Source: Methylobacterium durans
Lineage (GTDB): Bacteria > Pseudomonadota > Alphaproteobacteria > Rhizobiales > Beijerinckiaceae
Length of the DNA stretch: 64,000 nucleotides
NCBI RefSeq assembly: GCF_003173715.1
Contig: NZ_CP029550.1
Span: 4,263,501-4,327,500 of the forward strand
Reading direction: 5' to 3'
Both the position numbers and the translations under genes were made by a program. This document shows positions 18,033 to 25,185 of this stretch, piece by piece (the first letter of the stretch is position 1; each line of letters starts with the position of its first letter). The notes beneath the pieces are model-generated. The model made no database searches. It saw only the letters and a list, made by a program, of their open reading frames with translations, and was not told the DNA's origin.

Positions 18033-18981
18033 CCTGATTTACCACCAGCAGATCCGGAGAGCGGTGCGGCGTCATCCGGTCGAAGTCGGCCCTCAAACGG
18101 GAGGCGGCGAAATCCATGAAGGCCCGGACCTTGGCGAGCGCCAGCCGCTCGGACGAGGTGACCAGATGCACGGGCACGGGCGGAGGCTCGCTTTCCGGGA
18201 GCAGAACGACCAAGCTGCCGCCCGCGACCTCATGCTGGATCTTGTAGGAGAACATCCTGACGATACCCTCGCCGTCGATGGCCGCACTGACGGCAGCCTC
18301 GTCGGTGTTGACCATGAGGCGGGGCTTGATCCGAACCGTCCGCGCGATCCGGCCCCCGACAGCGGGCGGGAAGCTCCAGATATCGGTGGGGCTCGTGGGT
18401 TCGATCCCGATGCAGTCGTGCCGGGCCAGATCGGACAGGGACTCGATCTTCGGCCGGCATTCCAGATACTTCGGCGACGCGCAAAGGACACGGCGCACCT
18501 CGCCGATGCGGACCGCAATCAAGCTGGAGTCTTGGAGCGGAGCGATCCGGAGTGCGACGTCGATGCCCTCGTCGATGAAATTCGTCATCCGGTTCAGCAG
18601 CAGGAAGCGGACCTGCACCGCGGGATGCATCCTCAAGAACTCGCCCACGATCGGGCGCAGCACCCGTGTCCCGAACATCACCGGAGCGGTGACCGTCAGG
18701 ACGCCGCGCGGGGCGGCCTTGTCTCCCGCCATCGAGAGGTCGGCTTCCTCCAGGTCCGTGAGGACGCGGCGGCAGACGGCGGCGTACCGCTCGCCGGCCT
18801 CGGTCAACTGCAGGCGCCGCGTCGTCCGGTGCAGGAGCTGGGCCCCGACATGACTTTCGAGAGCGGCAATGGCTCGCGTCACGGCAGCCGGCGAGCGGCC
18901 CAGGCGCCGACCCGCGCGCGCGAGGCTGCCCTCGTCCAGAGCGGCGACGAACACCCGCATCGCGTCGAGACGATCGATCAT
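18001..18981 (-). CDS. LysR-family transcriptional regulator
   Basis: A 326-residue LysR protein. The N-terminal winged HTH (residues 1-60) has FVAALDEGSLARAGRRLGRSPAAVTRAIAALE and LLHRTTRRLQLTEAGERY. The effector domain (about 90-295) has the LTVTAPVMFGTRVLRPIVGEFL lead and the VDVALRIAPLQDSS-type turn, as in the CrgA/AaeR-like branch. It is divergent from the alpha/beta-hydrolase gene at 19077, the usual arrangement for a LysR regulator and its target. Its first 171 bp are duplicated at 8518-8688. Confidence 0.93.
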   Translation of the reverse strand: MIDRLDAMRVFVAALDEGSLARAGRRLGRSPAAVTRAIAALESHVGAQLLHRTTRRLQLTEAGERYAAVCRRVLTDLEEADLSMAGDKAAPRGVLTVTAPVMFGTRVLRPIVGEFLRMHPAVQVRFLLLNRMTNFIDEGIDVALRIAPLQDSSLIAVRIGEVRRVLCASPKYLECRPKIESLSDLARHDCIGIEPTSPTDIWSFPPAVGGRIARTVRIKPRLMVNTDEAAVSAAIDGEGIVRMFSYKIQHEVAGGSLVVLLPESEPPPVPVHLVTSSERLALAKVRAFMDFAASRLRADFDRMTPHRSPDLLVVNQVTAAAVGRLA

Positions 18982-19212
18982 TGTTCCGCCTCGCGAAACC
19001 TAGCCTCCCGTACACTAGGCGTTCTGCTCCCGCATTCGATGCCTTAACTTTCGGCAACTAGCTAGAGGCGAGGAGGGTGACCGTGACTAGTTCCGTCGGC
19101 ATCCCGGTTACTCATTACCGTACTGTCAAGGTCGAGGACGTGGGCGTCTTCTATCGGGAGGCGGGCCCTGCGGACGCGCCGGTCGTGCTGCTGCTGCACG
19201 GTTTCCCGACCT
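18811..19212. repeat. 402-bp direct repeat, right copy
   Basis: Identical to 8518-8919. Here both flanking genes are complete, so this is the parental locus. Homologous recombination between the copies would delete the 10.3-kb block between them and still leave one intact LysR/hydrolase locus. Confidence 0.9.
18999..19019. promoter_or_regulatory. Candidate LysR-binding site in divergent promoter
   Basis: CCTAG (18999-19003) and CTAGG (19015-19019) form an interrupted palindrome whose T and A are spaced as in the T-N11-A LysR box. It lies between the divergent LysR and hydrolase genes, 17 bp before the LysR start codon. The site is also present in the left repeat copy at 8706-8726. Confidence 0.5.
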
Positions 19213-19970
19213 CGTCGCACATGTTCCGCAACCTCATCCCTCTCCTGGCCGACCGGTACCGTGTCATCGCGCCCGACTATCCGGGCTTCGGCCAGAGCGA
19301 TGCTCCCGACCACAGGAGCTTCGCCTACACCTTCGCGCACTATGCAGAGATCGTGGATGGCCTTCTCACCCAGCTCAGGGTTGAGCGCTACGCGATGTAC
19401 GTGATGGATTACGGTGCTCCGGTCGGCTACCGGCTGGCACTGAAGCATCCCGAACGCGTCAGCGCGCTCGTCATCCAGAACGGCAACGCCTACGAGGAGG
19501 GGTTGAAGGCGTTCTGGGATCCGATCAAGGCGTACTGGCGCGAGGACACGCCGGAGCGGCGCGAAGCCCTGGGCTTCCTCGTCCAGCCGGAGACGACGAA
19601 GTTCCAGTACGTCGACGGCGTGTCCGACGTCTCCCGGATCGATCCGGACAACTGGCTGCACGACCAGGTGCTGCTCGATCGGCCGGGCAACAGGGACATA
19701 CAGCTCGACCTGTTCCGCGACTACGGCAGCAACGTGCCGCTCTACCCGCAATTCCAGGCCTTCTTCCGCGAGCGCAGGCCGCCGACCCTGATCGTCTGGG
19801 GCGAGAACGACACGATCTTCCCGGCCGATGGCGCGCATCCCTACCTGCGCGATCTGCCCGATGCCGAGTTGCACCTGTTCGACACCGGCCACTTCGCGCT
19901 CGAAGACAAGCTCGACGAGATCGCACCGTTGATCAGAGCTTTCCTCGATCGGTCTGTCGGCAGTCGTTGA
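19077..19970 (+). CDS. Alpha/beta hydrolase with Asp nucleophile (haloalkane-dehalogenase-like)
   Basis: A 297-residue hydrolase starting at GTG 19077 behind GAGGAGG. Motifs: oxyanion [28 protein letters not shown], and the nucleophile elbow [14 protein letters not shown], giving Asp111 where esterases carry Ser. The later acid is in [13 protein letters not shown] and the His in [10 protein letters not shown]. An Asp nucleophile is known from haloalkane dehalogenases and epoxide hydrolases, so C-halogen or epoxide hydrolysis is plausible; the halide-binding residues cannot be confirmed by eye. No signal peptide. Probably controlled by the divergent LysR gene. Confidence 0.9.
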   Translation: MTVTSSVGIPVTHYRTVKVEDVGVFYREAGPADAPVVLLLHGFPTSSHMFRNLIPLLADRYRVIAPDYPGFGQSDAPDHRSFAYTFAHYAEIVDGLLTQLRVERYAMYVMDYGAPVGYRLALKHPERVSALVIQNGNAYEEGLKAFWDPIKAYWREDTPERREALGFLVQPETTKFQYVDGVSDVSRIDPDNWLHDQVLLDRPGNRDIQLDLFRDYGSNVPLYPQFQAFFRERRPPTLIVWGENDTIFPADGAHPYLRDLPDAELHLFDTGHFALEDKLDEIAPLIRAFLDRSVGSR

Positions 19971-19993
19971 TGGCCATCGAGCAGACGAAGCCC

Positions 19994-20007
19994 CATACGT
20001 TCGTATG
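19994..20007. promoter_or_regulatory. Palindrome CATACG-TT-CGTATG upstream of copy C
   Basis: Two 6-bp arms with a 2-nt spacer, ending 127 bp before ATG 20134. Its right arm supplies the GTATG element found at nearly the same distance before copies A and B, followed by A-G-TC. Similar to the palindrome at 12763-12774. Candidate operator or activator site. Confidence 0.45.
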
Positions 20008-20083
20008 AGTCCGGCATATCGATGCTGTAATCATGCACACGAGCGTCTGAATTCAGAAGCCAACCCTGCACGATAGATTTCAG

Positions 20084-20123
20084 TCCATCGACAGGCCGCA
20101 CGATGCGGCCTGAGCCCGATGGA
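20084..20123 (+). promoter_or_regulatory. Leader hairpin burying the Shine-Dalgarno of copy C
   Basis: TCCATCG (20084-20090) pairs with CGATGGA (20117-20123), and the ribosome site GGAGA (20121-20125) lies in the 3' arm, 8 nt before ATG 20134. The loop holds a perfect 8-bp inner stem CAGGCCGC/GCGGCCTG around ACGAT. The outer stem is the same as in copies A and B, but the inner stem sequence is unrelated, so pairing rather than sequence is conserved there. Confidence 0.62.
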
Positions 20124-20133
20124 GAAAATTGCC

Positions 20134-20607
20134 ATGACCCGCACTCTGTTGATCGCCGCCGCGTTCGCCGCCATGACGGGCTCGGCCCTGGCTGCGGAAA
20201 CGGGAACCATCAATGCCTGGGGAGCCCGCTTCGATGTCCCCGCCGGGCAGGCCCCCGTTGGCACCCTTGCATCCGGCGCCGATCGTGCCGTCGGGAGCTA
20301 CGTCGCTCCAATCCAGTGGAGCAGCAGCCGGCGCGCCACGGAGACCGCGTCGCTCGCCTACCGCTACTCCGGCCAGCATGCCGGTGGTCCCGCCGACGCT
20401 CTGATCCCTGGCGGCACGCCGCGGCCCGTCGAACACCACGCCGGCGCGCCGGCCTACCGGTACTCGGGTCAGCACGCAGGCGGGCCGGCGGACGCGCTGA
20501 TCCCTGACGGTTCGCCCAAGCCGGTCGAGAAACAGTGGCGCGCTCCGGCCTACCGCTACGCCGGCTCCCACGCGGGCGGCCCGGCCAACGATCTACCGCG
20601 CGACTGA
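20134..20607 (+). CDS. Secreted repeat protein with IN-x-WG-A-x-F motif, copy C
   Basis: A 157-residue secreted protein; ATG 20134 is chosen because the signal peptide (TLLIAAAFAAMTGSALA) follows it. The mature start is TGTINAWGARFDVPAGQ, the shared family motif. The rest holds three tandem units of about 31 residues built on YRYSGQHAGGPADALIP, the last diverged to YRYAGSHAGGPANDLP. Repeat units differ mainly at the linkers. No cysteines or membrane segments. Function unknown; repeated GGP/Tyr-rich units suggest an envelope or surface role. Expression is likely controlled by the leader hairpin. Confidence 0.88.
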   Translation: MTRTLLIAAAFAAMTGSALAAETGTINAWGARFDVPAGQAPVGTLASGADRAVGSYVAPIQWSSSRRATETASLAYRYSGQHAGGPADALIPGGTPRPVEHHAGAPAYRYSGQHAGGPADALIPDGSPKPVEKQWRAPAYRYAGSHAGGPANDLPRD

Positions 20608-20791
20608 CGATGCTCGAGCGCGGAGGACCATCACGAGATGAGCGGTCCTCCGCCTAGCTGCTTCAACTCACCGCCAGCTGCCCCGGGCGATCCATGAGAG
20701 ACCGATCTTCGTCGGAGGCCGATCTGGGGCGGGGAAAGTTCCGGCAGCGTAGCCGGCCGTCCACCTACCTTCATTCTTGGGAGCGTGACAC

Positions 20792-21976
20792 ATGGATGCC
20801 AATAGACGTGCCTTCCTCGGAGCTGCTGCTATCGGCGTCGGCGGAATGATGGCCGGCAGCGCCGCTGCACTCGACCGCGACAAGGGCAGCCCGGGCGAAG
20901 GCGGCTTCGGACGCGCATCCGTCTCGCTACCGCCCGGAGCCGCGGTCGCCTATCACGACCCGAAGGATGTGGGTGATCTGCCGGATTTCCGATACTCGCT
21001 CGACGGATCGCGTCCGAAGGTCACTTCCGGCGGCTGGGCCAAGGAGGCGACCGTCCACCAGTTCCCGATCAGCAAAGGCCTTGCCGGCGTCCACATGTTC
21101 CTGGAGCCAGGTGCCTCGCGCGAATTGCACTGGCACGCGATCGCGGCCGAGTGGGCCTTCGTCATCGACGGGCGCTGCCAGACCGTGGTCCTCGATCCGT
21201 CCGGTGCAAGCGAGATCAACAACTACGAGCCGGGCGACCTGTGGTTCTTCCCCAAGGGTCACGGCCACTCGATCCAGACCATCGGCGACAAGCCCTGCCA
21301 CTTCATCCTGTCGTTCAACAACGGCGCCTTCTCGGAACATGGCACCTTCTCGATCACCGACTGGATCGACGTGACACCCAAGGACCTGCTCGCTCTCGAC
21401 TTCGGTCTGCCTAAGGACCTGTTCGACGCGTTCCCGAAAGGCGAGGTCTACATCCAAGCCGGGCCTGTCGTCCCAGTCTCCGATGCCGTGGAGGCGCCGT
21501 GGCCCCGCGAGTCCACCCACAAGTTCCGTCTGCTACGCGATCCGAGAGCCGTGCGCGAGTTCGAGGGTGGCACGTTCCGCCTCGCATCGGTCGACGAGTG
21601 GCCAATCTCGAAGTCGATGTCGGGGGGCGTGATGACGATCAAGCCCGGCGCCATGCGCAACCTGCACTGGAACGTGAACGCAAACGAGTGGCACTACTAC
21701 CTGCGCGGCAGAGGGCAGGTCGCGATGTTCGGTTCGGGCGGACGGGGCAAGGTGGCCGAGTTCAAGCCGGGCGATGTCGCCTACATCCCGCAGGGCTTCG
21801 GTCATGCGATCCGGAACGTAGGCGACGAGGATCTGGAGATTGTCCAGACCTGGGACGACGGTAAGTTCGAAGAGATCGACCTGAACAAGTGGGTGCAGTC
21901 GAGCCCGCGCTATCTGCTGGGCAACAACTTCGCAGGCGTGCCGCAGGAGACAATCCGGAAGCTCGGCCAAGCCTGA
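20792..21976 (+). CDS. oxdC: Tat-exported bicupin, oxalate-decarboxylase family
   Basis: A 394-residue bicupin. The N terminus has a twin-arginine-type signal (NRRAFLGAAAIGVGGMMAGSAAA). Cupin 1 (about 85-205) has the full metal set: HWHAIAAEW (two His and Glu) and GHGHSI (His). Cupin 2 (about 265-370) reads LHWNVNANEWHYY, with Asn where the second His of H-x-H is expected, then QGFGHAI. OxdC splits oxalate to formate and CO2 with Mn. Loss of one cupin-2 ligand may leave one active metal site or a changed function. A GGGAGCG ribosome site precedes ATG 20792. Confidence 0.88.
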   Translation: MDANRRAFLGAAAIGVGGMMAGSAAALDRDKGSPGEGGFGRASVSLPPGAAVAYHDPKDVGDLPDFRYSLDGSRPKVTSGGWAKEATVHQFPISKGLAGVHMFLEPGASRELHWHAIAAEWAFVIDGRCQTVVLDPSGASEINNYEPGDLWFFPKGHGHSIQTIGDKPCHFILSFNNGAFSEHGTFSITDWIDVTPKDLLALDFGLPKDLFDAFPKGEVYIQAGPVVPVSDAVEAPWPRESTHKFRLLRDPRAVREFEGGTFRLASVDEWPISKSMSGGVMTIKPGAMRNLHWNVNANEWHYYLRGRGQVAMFGSGGRGKVAEFKPGDVAYIPQGFGHAIRNVGDEDLEIVQTWDDGKFEEIDLNKWVQSSPRYLLGNNFAGVPQETIRKLGQA

Positions 21977-22193
21977 TCGTGGTCTGCCGATGCCCGCGAG
22001 GCGCGATGACCCTGCTAGGCCAAAGCCGGCAGCATTTCGGTTTCGAGCCAGGATTGCCGGGACGAGCGCAGATGCGGAAAGCAAGACGGACCTTCCGCGG
22101 ATAGCCATCGGCGCCGCGGGAAGTTCCTGCGTCCCTCGCCGGTCGATTGGCCGGATGTCCATAGTCGGCATCGAGCCGGATTGGAGCTGAAAA

Positions 22194-23189
22194 ATGTCGC
22201 ACCGTTCGCGCGCCCATCTCGCCGTGACTGCCAGCGTTGTCGCCCTCTTCCTCGGATCGCCTGCACGGGCCGACGAACCGGCTCTGATCGCCGAGCAGAC
22301 GGTCGACACCCTGAACACGCTGTTCGGCAAGCATCCGGGCTTCCGCGCCAACCACGCCAAGGGCGTCGTGGCGGAGGGCAGCTTCACGCCCTCGCCCGAG
22401 AGCGCCAAGCTCAGCAAGGCGTCCGTCTTCGCGGGGCCCGCGGTGCCCGTCACCGTCCGCTTCTCGGACGCCACCGGCCTGCCGACCATCCCCGACGGCT
22501 CGGTCCAGGCCAACCCGCACGGCATGGCCCTGAAGTTCAAGCTCGCCGACGGCTCGGAGATGGACGTCGTCGTGAACGCGCTGAAGTTCTTCCCCGTCGC
22601 CACGGGCGAGGAGTTCCGCGACCTCCTGATCGCCGCCGCCAGGAGCGGGCCCGACGCGCCGCACCCGACGCCGCTGGAGACCTTCGCGAAGAGCCACCCG
22701 GCCGCGGCCGCGGCCGGCGGCACGGCCAAGAGCCCGACGAGCTTCGCCCGCCAGACCTACAACGGCGTCAACGCCTTCGTCTTCGTGGACAAGGACGGCA
22801 AGCGCCAGCCCTTCCGCTACCGCTTCATGCCCGTGCAGGGCGAGGAGATCCTGAGCGAGGACGAGGCGAAGGCGCGCGCCCCGAACTACCTGACCGAGGA
22901 GATCGGCCCGCGCCTCGCCAAGGGGCCCGCCGAGTTCCGGGTGCTCGCCCAGCTCGCGCAGGACGGCGACCCGACGAGCGACGCCACGAAGCCCTGGCCG
23001 GACGACCGCCGCACGGTCGATCTCGGCACCCTGACGGTGACGCGCCTCGTGCCCGACAGCGCGAGTGCCGAGAAGGCGCTTCTGTTCATGCCGAACGCGC
23101 TGACCGACGGGATCGAGGTGTCCGACGACCCGCTGATCGACGCCCGCGTCCAGGCCTACGCGGTCTCGTTCGGGCGCCGGACGCAGTAG
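22194..23189 (+). CDS. Periplasmic catalase-related peroxidase (SrpA-like)
   Basis: A 331-residue small catalase-fold haem protein with a signal peptide (HLAVTASVVALFLGSPARA). Family motifs: distal His region GFRANHAKGVVAEGSF, TVRFSDATG, the Asn of QANPHGMALKF, and the proximal haem-ligand Tyr in RVQAYAVSFGRR near the C terminus. At about 330 residues it matches the minimal catalase-related peroxidases, which act as peroxidases with organic donors and lack the NADPH-binding domain. It follows the bicupin gene by 217 bp on the same strand; together they suggest periplasmic peroxide/oxalate handling. Confidence 0.92.
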   Translation: MSHRSRAHLAVTASVVALFLGSPARADEPALIAEQTVDTLNTLFGKHPGFRANHAKGVVAEGSFTPSPESAKLSKASVFAGPAVPVTVRFSDATGLPTIPDGSVQANPHGMALKFKLADGSEMDVVVNALKFFPVATGEEFRDLLIAAARSGPDAPHPTPLETFAKSHPAAAAAGGTAKSPTSFARQTYNGVNAFVFVDKDGKRQPFRYRFMPVQGEEILSEDEAKARAPNYLTEEIGPRLAKGPAEFRVLAQLAQDGDPTSDATKPWPDDRRTVDLGTLTVTRLVPDSASAEKALLFMPNALTDGIEVSDDPLIDARVQAYAVSFGRRTQ

Positions 23190-23653
23190 AGCTGACCGGC
23201 TTCGCGCGCAGGTGTCAGATCTCGATCGGACCCGTTCCCGCAATCGTCGCATCCATGCCGGCGCTGAGCCTCCGCCGAGTATTCGATCAACTCGTCTGCA
23301 AGCCGTGCGCCCTGATGAACCGGGTCAGCTCCAGCTTGCTGTAACGGTCCGCATCGTCCCGCAATGCAGCGCAACGCACAGCAGCCCTACTCACCGCTCC
23401 GGCAGAAGTGATTGCCGAACCTGCAACGTCGCGAACCAACGTCGAATTCGGCTCCAGTTCGCTGAAAAAGTCTGCACGGAACAAAACATCCATTCGCCAT
23501 ACCTGAGTATGGTCATACTCAGGTATAGTTGATACTTCATAGCCCAGTTGTCAGATTGTCAAAGCACAGCGCAATCTGTTTGGACGATCTGTACTTCGGC
23601 CTGCAGCCGGGTGTTGCAGCGATCCCTGGTACAGACGACCGAAGGAGACGATC
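23190..23653. other. Gene-free region with a strong palindrome
   Basis: No supported gene in 464 bp. The notable content is the 28-bp inverted repeat at 23499-23526 and GGAGACGATC immediately before the small gene at 23654. The A+T content rises around 23480-23580, as expected for a promoter. Confidence 0.45.
23499..23526. promoter_or_regulatory. 13-bp perfect inverted repeat, likely operator
   Basis: ATACCTGAGTATG (23499-23511) and its exact complement CATACTCAGGTAT (23514-23526) are separated by two bases. Such a long, tight palindrome is typical of a dimeric repressor site or of a strong short hairpin. It is 128 bp upstream of ATG 23654. No T-tract follows in either direction. CCTGAGTATGA also occurs once near 7808. 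Confidence 0.55.
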
Positions 23654-23869
23654 ATGCTCTATGGGCTCTACTTCATGGCGTGCCTCGTGGCCGGTCCCGT
23701 CCACTGCGAGCAGCGGGTTCACATCTTTGACGAGAGCGTGACGACGCCGATGGGCTGCCTCGTGGTCGCCCAACCGCAGATGGCCGATTGGCAGAGCCGC
23801 CATCCCGGGTGGCGCGTGGACCGGTGGCGCTGCGGCAAGCCGCCGACCGACGACGGAGCCAGGATATGA
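23654..23869 (+). CDS. Small Cys-containing protein of unknown function
   Basis: A 71-residue protein with AAGGAGACGATC before ATG 23654. A hydrophobic N-terminal stretch (LYGLYFMACLVAGPVHC) could be a short signal or membrane anchor, followed by VTTPMGCLVVAQPQMADW and HPGWRVDRWRCG. Three or four Cys and several Trp suggest a compact extracytoplasmic domain. Family not recognised. Its stop overlaps the next start (ATGA), so the two are coupled. Confidence 0.7.
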   Translation: MLYGLYFMACLVAGPVHCEQRVHIFDESVTTPMGCLVVAQPQMADWQSRHPGWRVDRWRCGKPPTDDGARI

Positions 23870-24072
23870 TCGACGAGATCGCCTCCGTCACCGTTCTCGG
23901 CTCCATGATCGAGATCGATGTCAGTCGGCCGGATCGCTCCGAGGCTGTGGTCCTGACGCTCGATGCCGACATGGCTGAGTTCCTGGCTGCCCGCCTGATC
24001 CAGGCAGCGTTCGATGTCCGCAAGCACGGGCATCGTGCCCGGCCGCCCGCAACGTGCGGGACCCATCCGTAG
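23866..24072 (+). CDS. Small cytosolic protein coupled to the preceding gene
   Basis: A 68-residue product whose ATG at 23866 overlaps the upstream TGA. It begins IDEIASVTVLGSMIEIDV and continues with VVLTLDADMAEFLAARLIQAAFDV, predicted beta-beta-alpha. The Arg/His-rich tail is probably unstructured. No known family; the overlap is the main evidence that it is real. Confidence 0.6.
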   Translation: MIDEIASVTVLGSMIEIDVSRPDRSEAVVLTLDADMAEFLAARLIQAAFDVRKHGHRARPPATCGTHP

Positions 24073-24114
24073 GCTCGCAGACGGGCTTCCATCACTCATT
24101 CGAGGAGAACCAAC

Positions 24115-24248
24115 ATGGGTAGACTTCAAGGACAGGTCGCCGTCGTGACCGGCGCGAACAGCGGAATTGGGCTCGCGACCGCAAGGCGGTTCGCACAGGA
24201 AGGCGCACGCGTGTTCATGACGGGAAGACGTCAAGCGGAGCTCGACGC
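24115..24248 (+). pseudogene. 5' fragment of a short-chain dehydrogenase/reductase gene
   Basis: GAGGAG precedes ATG 24115. The 45 visible codons give the Rossmann start of an [31 protein letters not shown] with the TG-x3-G-x-G cofactor motif, then VFMTGRR. The coding sequence stops at the left end of the IS3 element at 24249 and the catalytic Ser/Tyr/Lys part is not found on the other side. Confidence 0.85.
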
Positions 24249-24282
24249 TGATCGGCCCCCATGGGGTGGTCCGGGCTGAAAG

Positions 24283-25185
24283 TTAGTGCAGAGTTGGCGT
24301 TTTCTCTACGAGGTGCTTGTTGGGTTGGTCCAACACAGCCTTCCAAGCGGTCGAGGCTGGTACGAACACCTCTGGGGCTGGCGGCCGATAGCCCAACGCA
24401 CCGTGGGGTCTGATGGTGTTGTAGTGGCGTCGCCAGTCCTCGATCATGATCTGCGCCTCCTTGAGCGTGTAGAAGATCTCGCCATCCAAGAGTTCGTCAC
24501 GGACCTGTGCGTTAAAGCTTTCAACATAGCCATTCTCCCATGGCGAGCCCGGTGTGATGTAGGCTGTTTTGCTTCCCGCGGTCGCAATCCAGCTCTGCAC
24601 AGACTTGGCGACGAACTCCGGGCCATTGTCTGAACGGATGTGAGCGGGCACCCCGCGCAAGCTGAACAGATCGCAGAGCACCGCGACGACGTCGTCCGCC
24701 CTGAGCTTGCGCTCAACCCGGATCGCCAGGCACTCCCGGCTGAACTCGTCGATGACGTTGAGCATCCGGAACTTGCGCCCCTCATGAGTTCGCGCCTCGA
24801 CGAAGTCGTAGGACCAGACGTGGTTGCGGTGCTCAGGCCGCAGCCGGATGCAGGAGCCGTCACTCTCCCACAGCCGCCCGCGCTTGGGCTGCTTGGTCGG
24901 CACCTTCAGCCCCTCGCGTCGCCAGATCCGCTCCACCCGCTTGTCGTTGACGAGCCAGCCGGCGGCCTTCAGCAGGGCTCCGATCTTGCGGTAGCCATAG
25001 CGCCCATACCGGCGCGCCAACTCGATGAGGTCGGCTGTCAGCGCCGCCTCGTCATCGCGGCCCCGCGGCACCTTGCGCTGTGTCGAGCGATGCTGCCCGA
25101 GCGCACGGCAGGCGCGGCGCTCGGAGACGTGCAGGACGTCCATCACGTGCTCGACACAGGCGCGCCGGCGCGCGGGGCTGGTCAG
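24283..25185 (-). CDS. IS3-family transposase OrfB (integrase core)
   Basis: The frame open from 25185 (LTSPARRRACVEHVMDVLHVSERRAC) to 24283 gives the IS3 catalytic subunit. The HTH_21 region KIGALLKAAGWLVNDKRVERIWRREGL precedes the rve DDE core: SYDFVEARTHEG (first Asp), IRSDNGPEFVA (second Asp) and GSPWENGYVESFNAQVRDELL (Glu), then RPHGALGYRPPAPE. A separate GTG/ATG start exists at 25146, but expression by frameshift from orfA to give the OrfAB fusion is more likely. Confidence 0.92.
   Translation of the reverse strand: MTSPARRRACVEHVMDVLHVSERRACRALGQHRSTQRKVPRGRDDEAALTADLIELARRYGRYGYRKIGALLKAAGWLVNDKRVERIWRREGLKVPTKQPKRGRLWESDGSCIRLRPEHRNHVWSYDFVEARTHEGRKFRMLNVIDEFSRECLAIRVERKLRADDVVAVLCDLFSLRGVPAHIRSDNGPEFVAKSVQSWIATAGSKTAYITPGSPWENGYVESFNAQVRDELLDGEIFYTLKEAQIMIEDWRRHYNTIRPHGALGYRPPAPEVFVPASTAWKAVLDQPNKHLVEKTPTLH

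Noticed and set aside
21533..23252. Long leftward frames opposite the bicupin and catalase genes
   Set aside because: Both are antisense shadows of genes with signal peptides and catalytic motifs.
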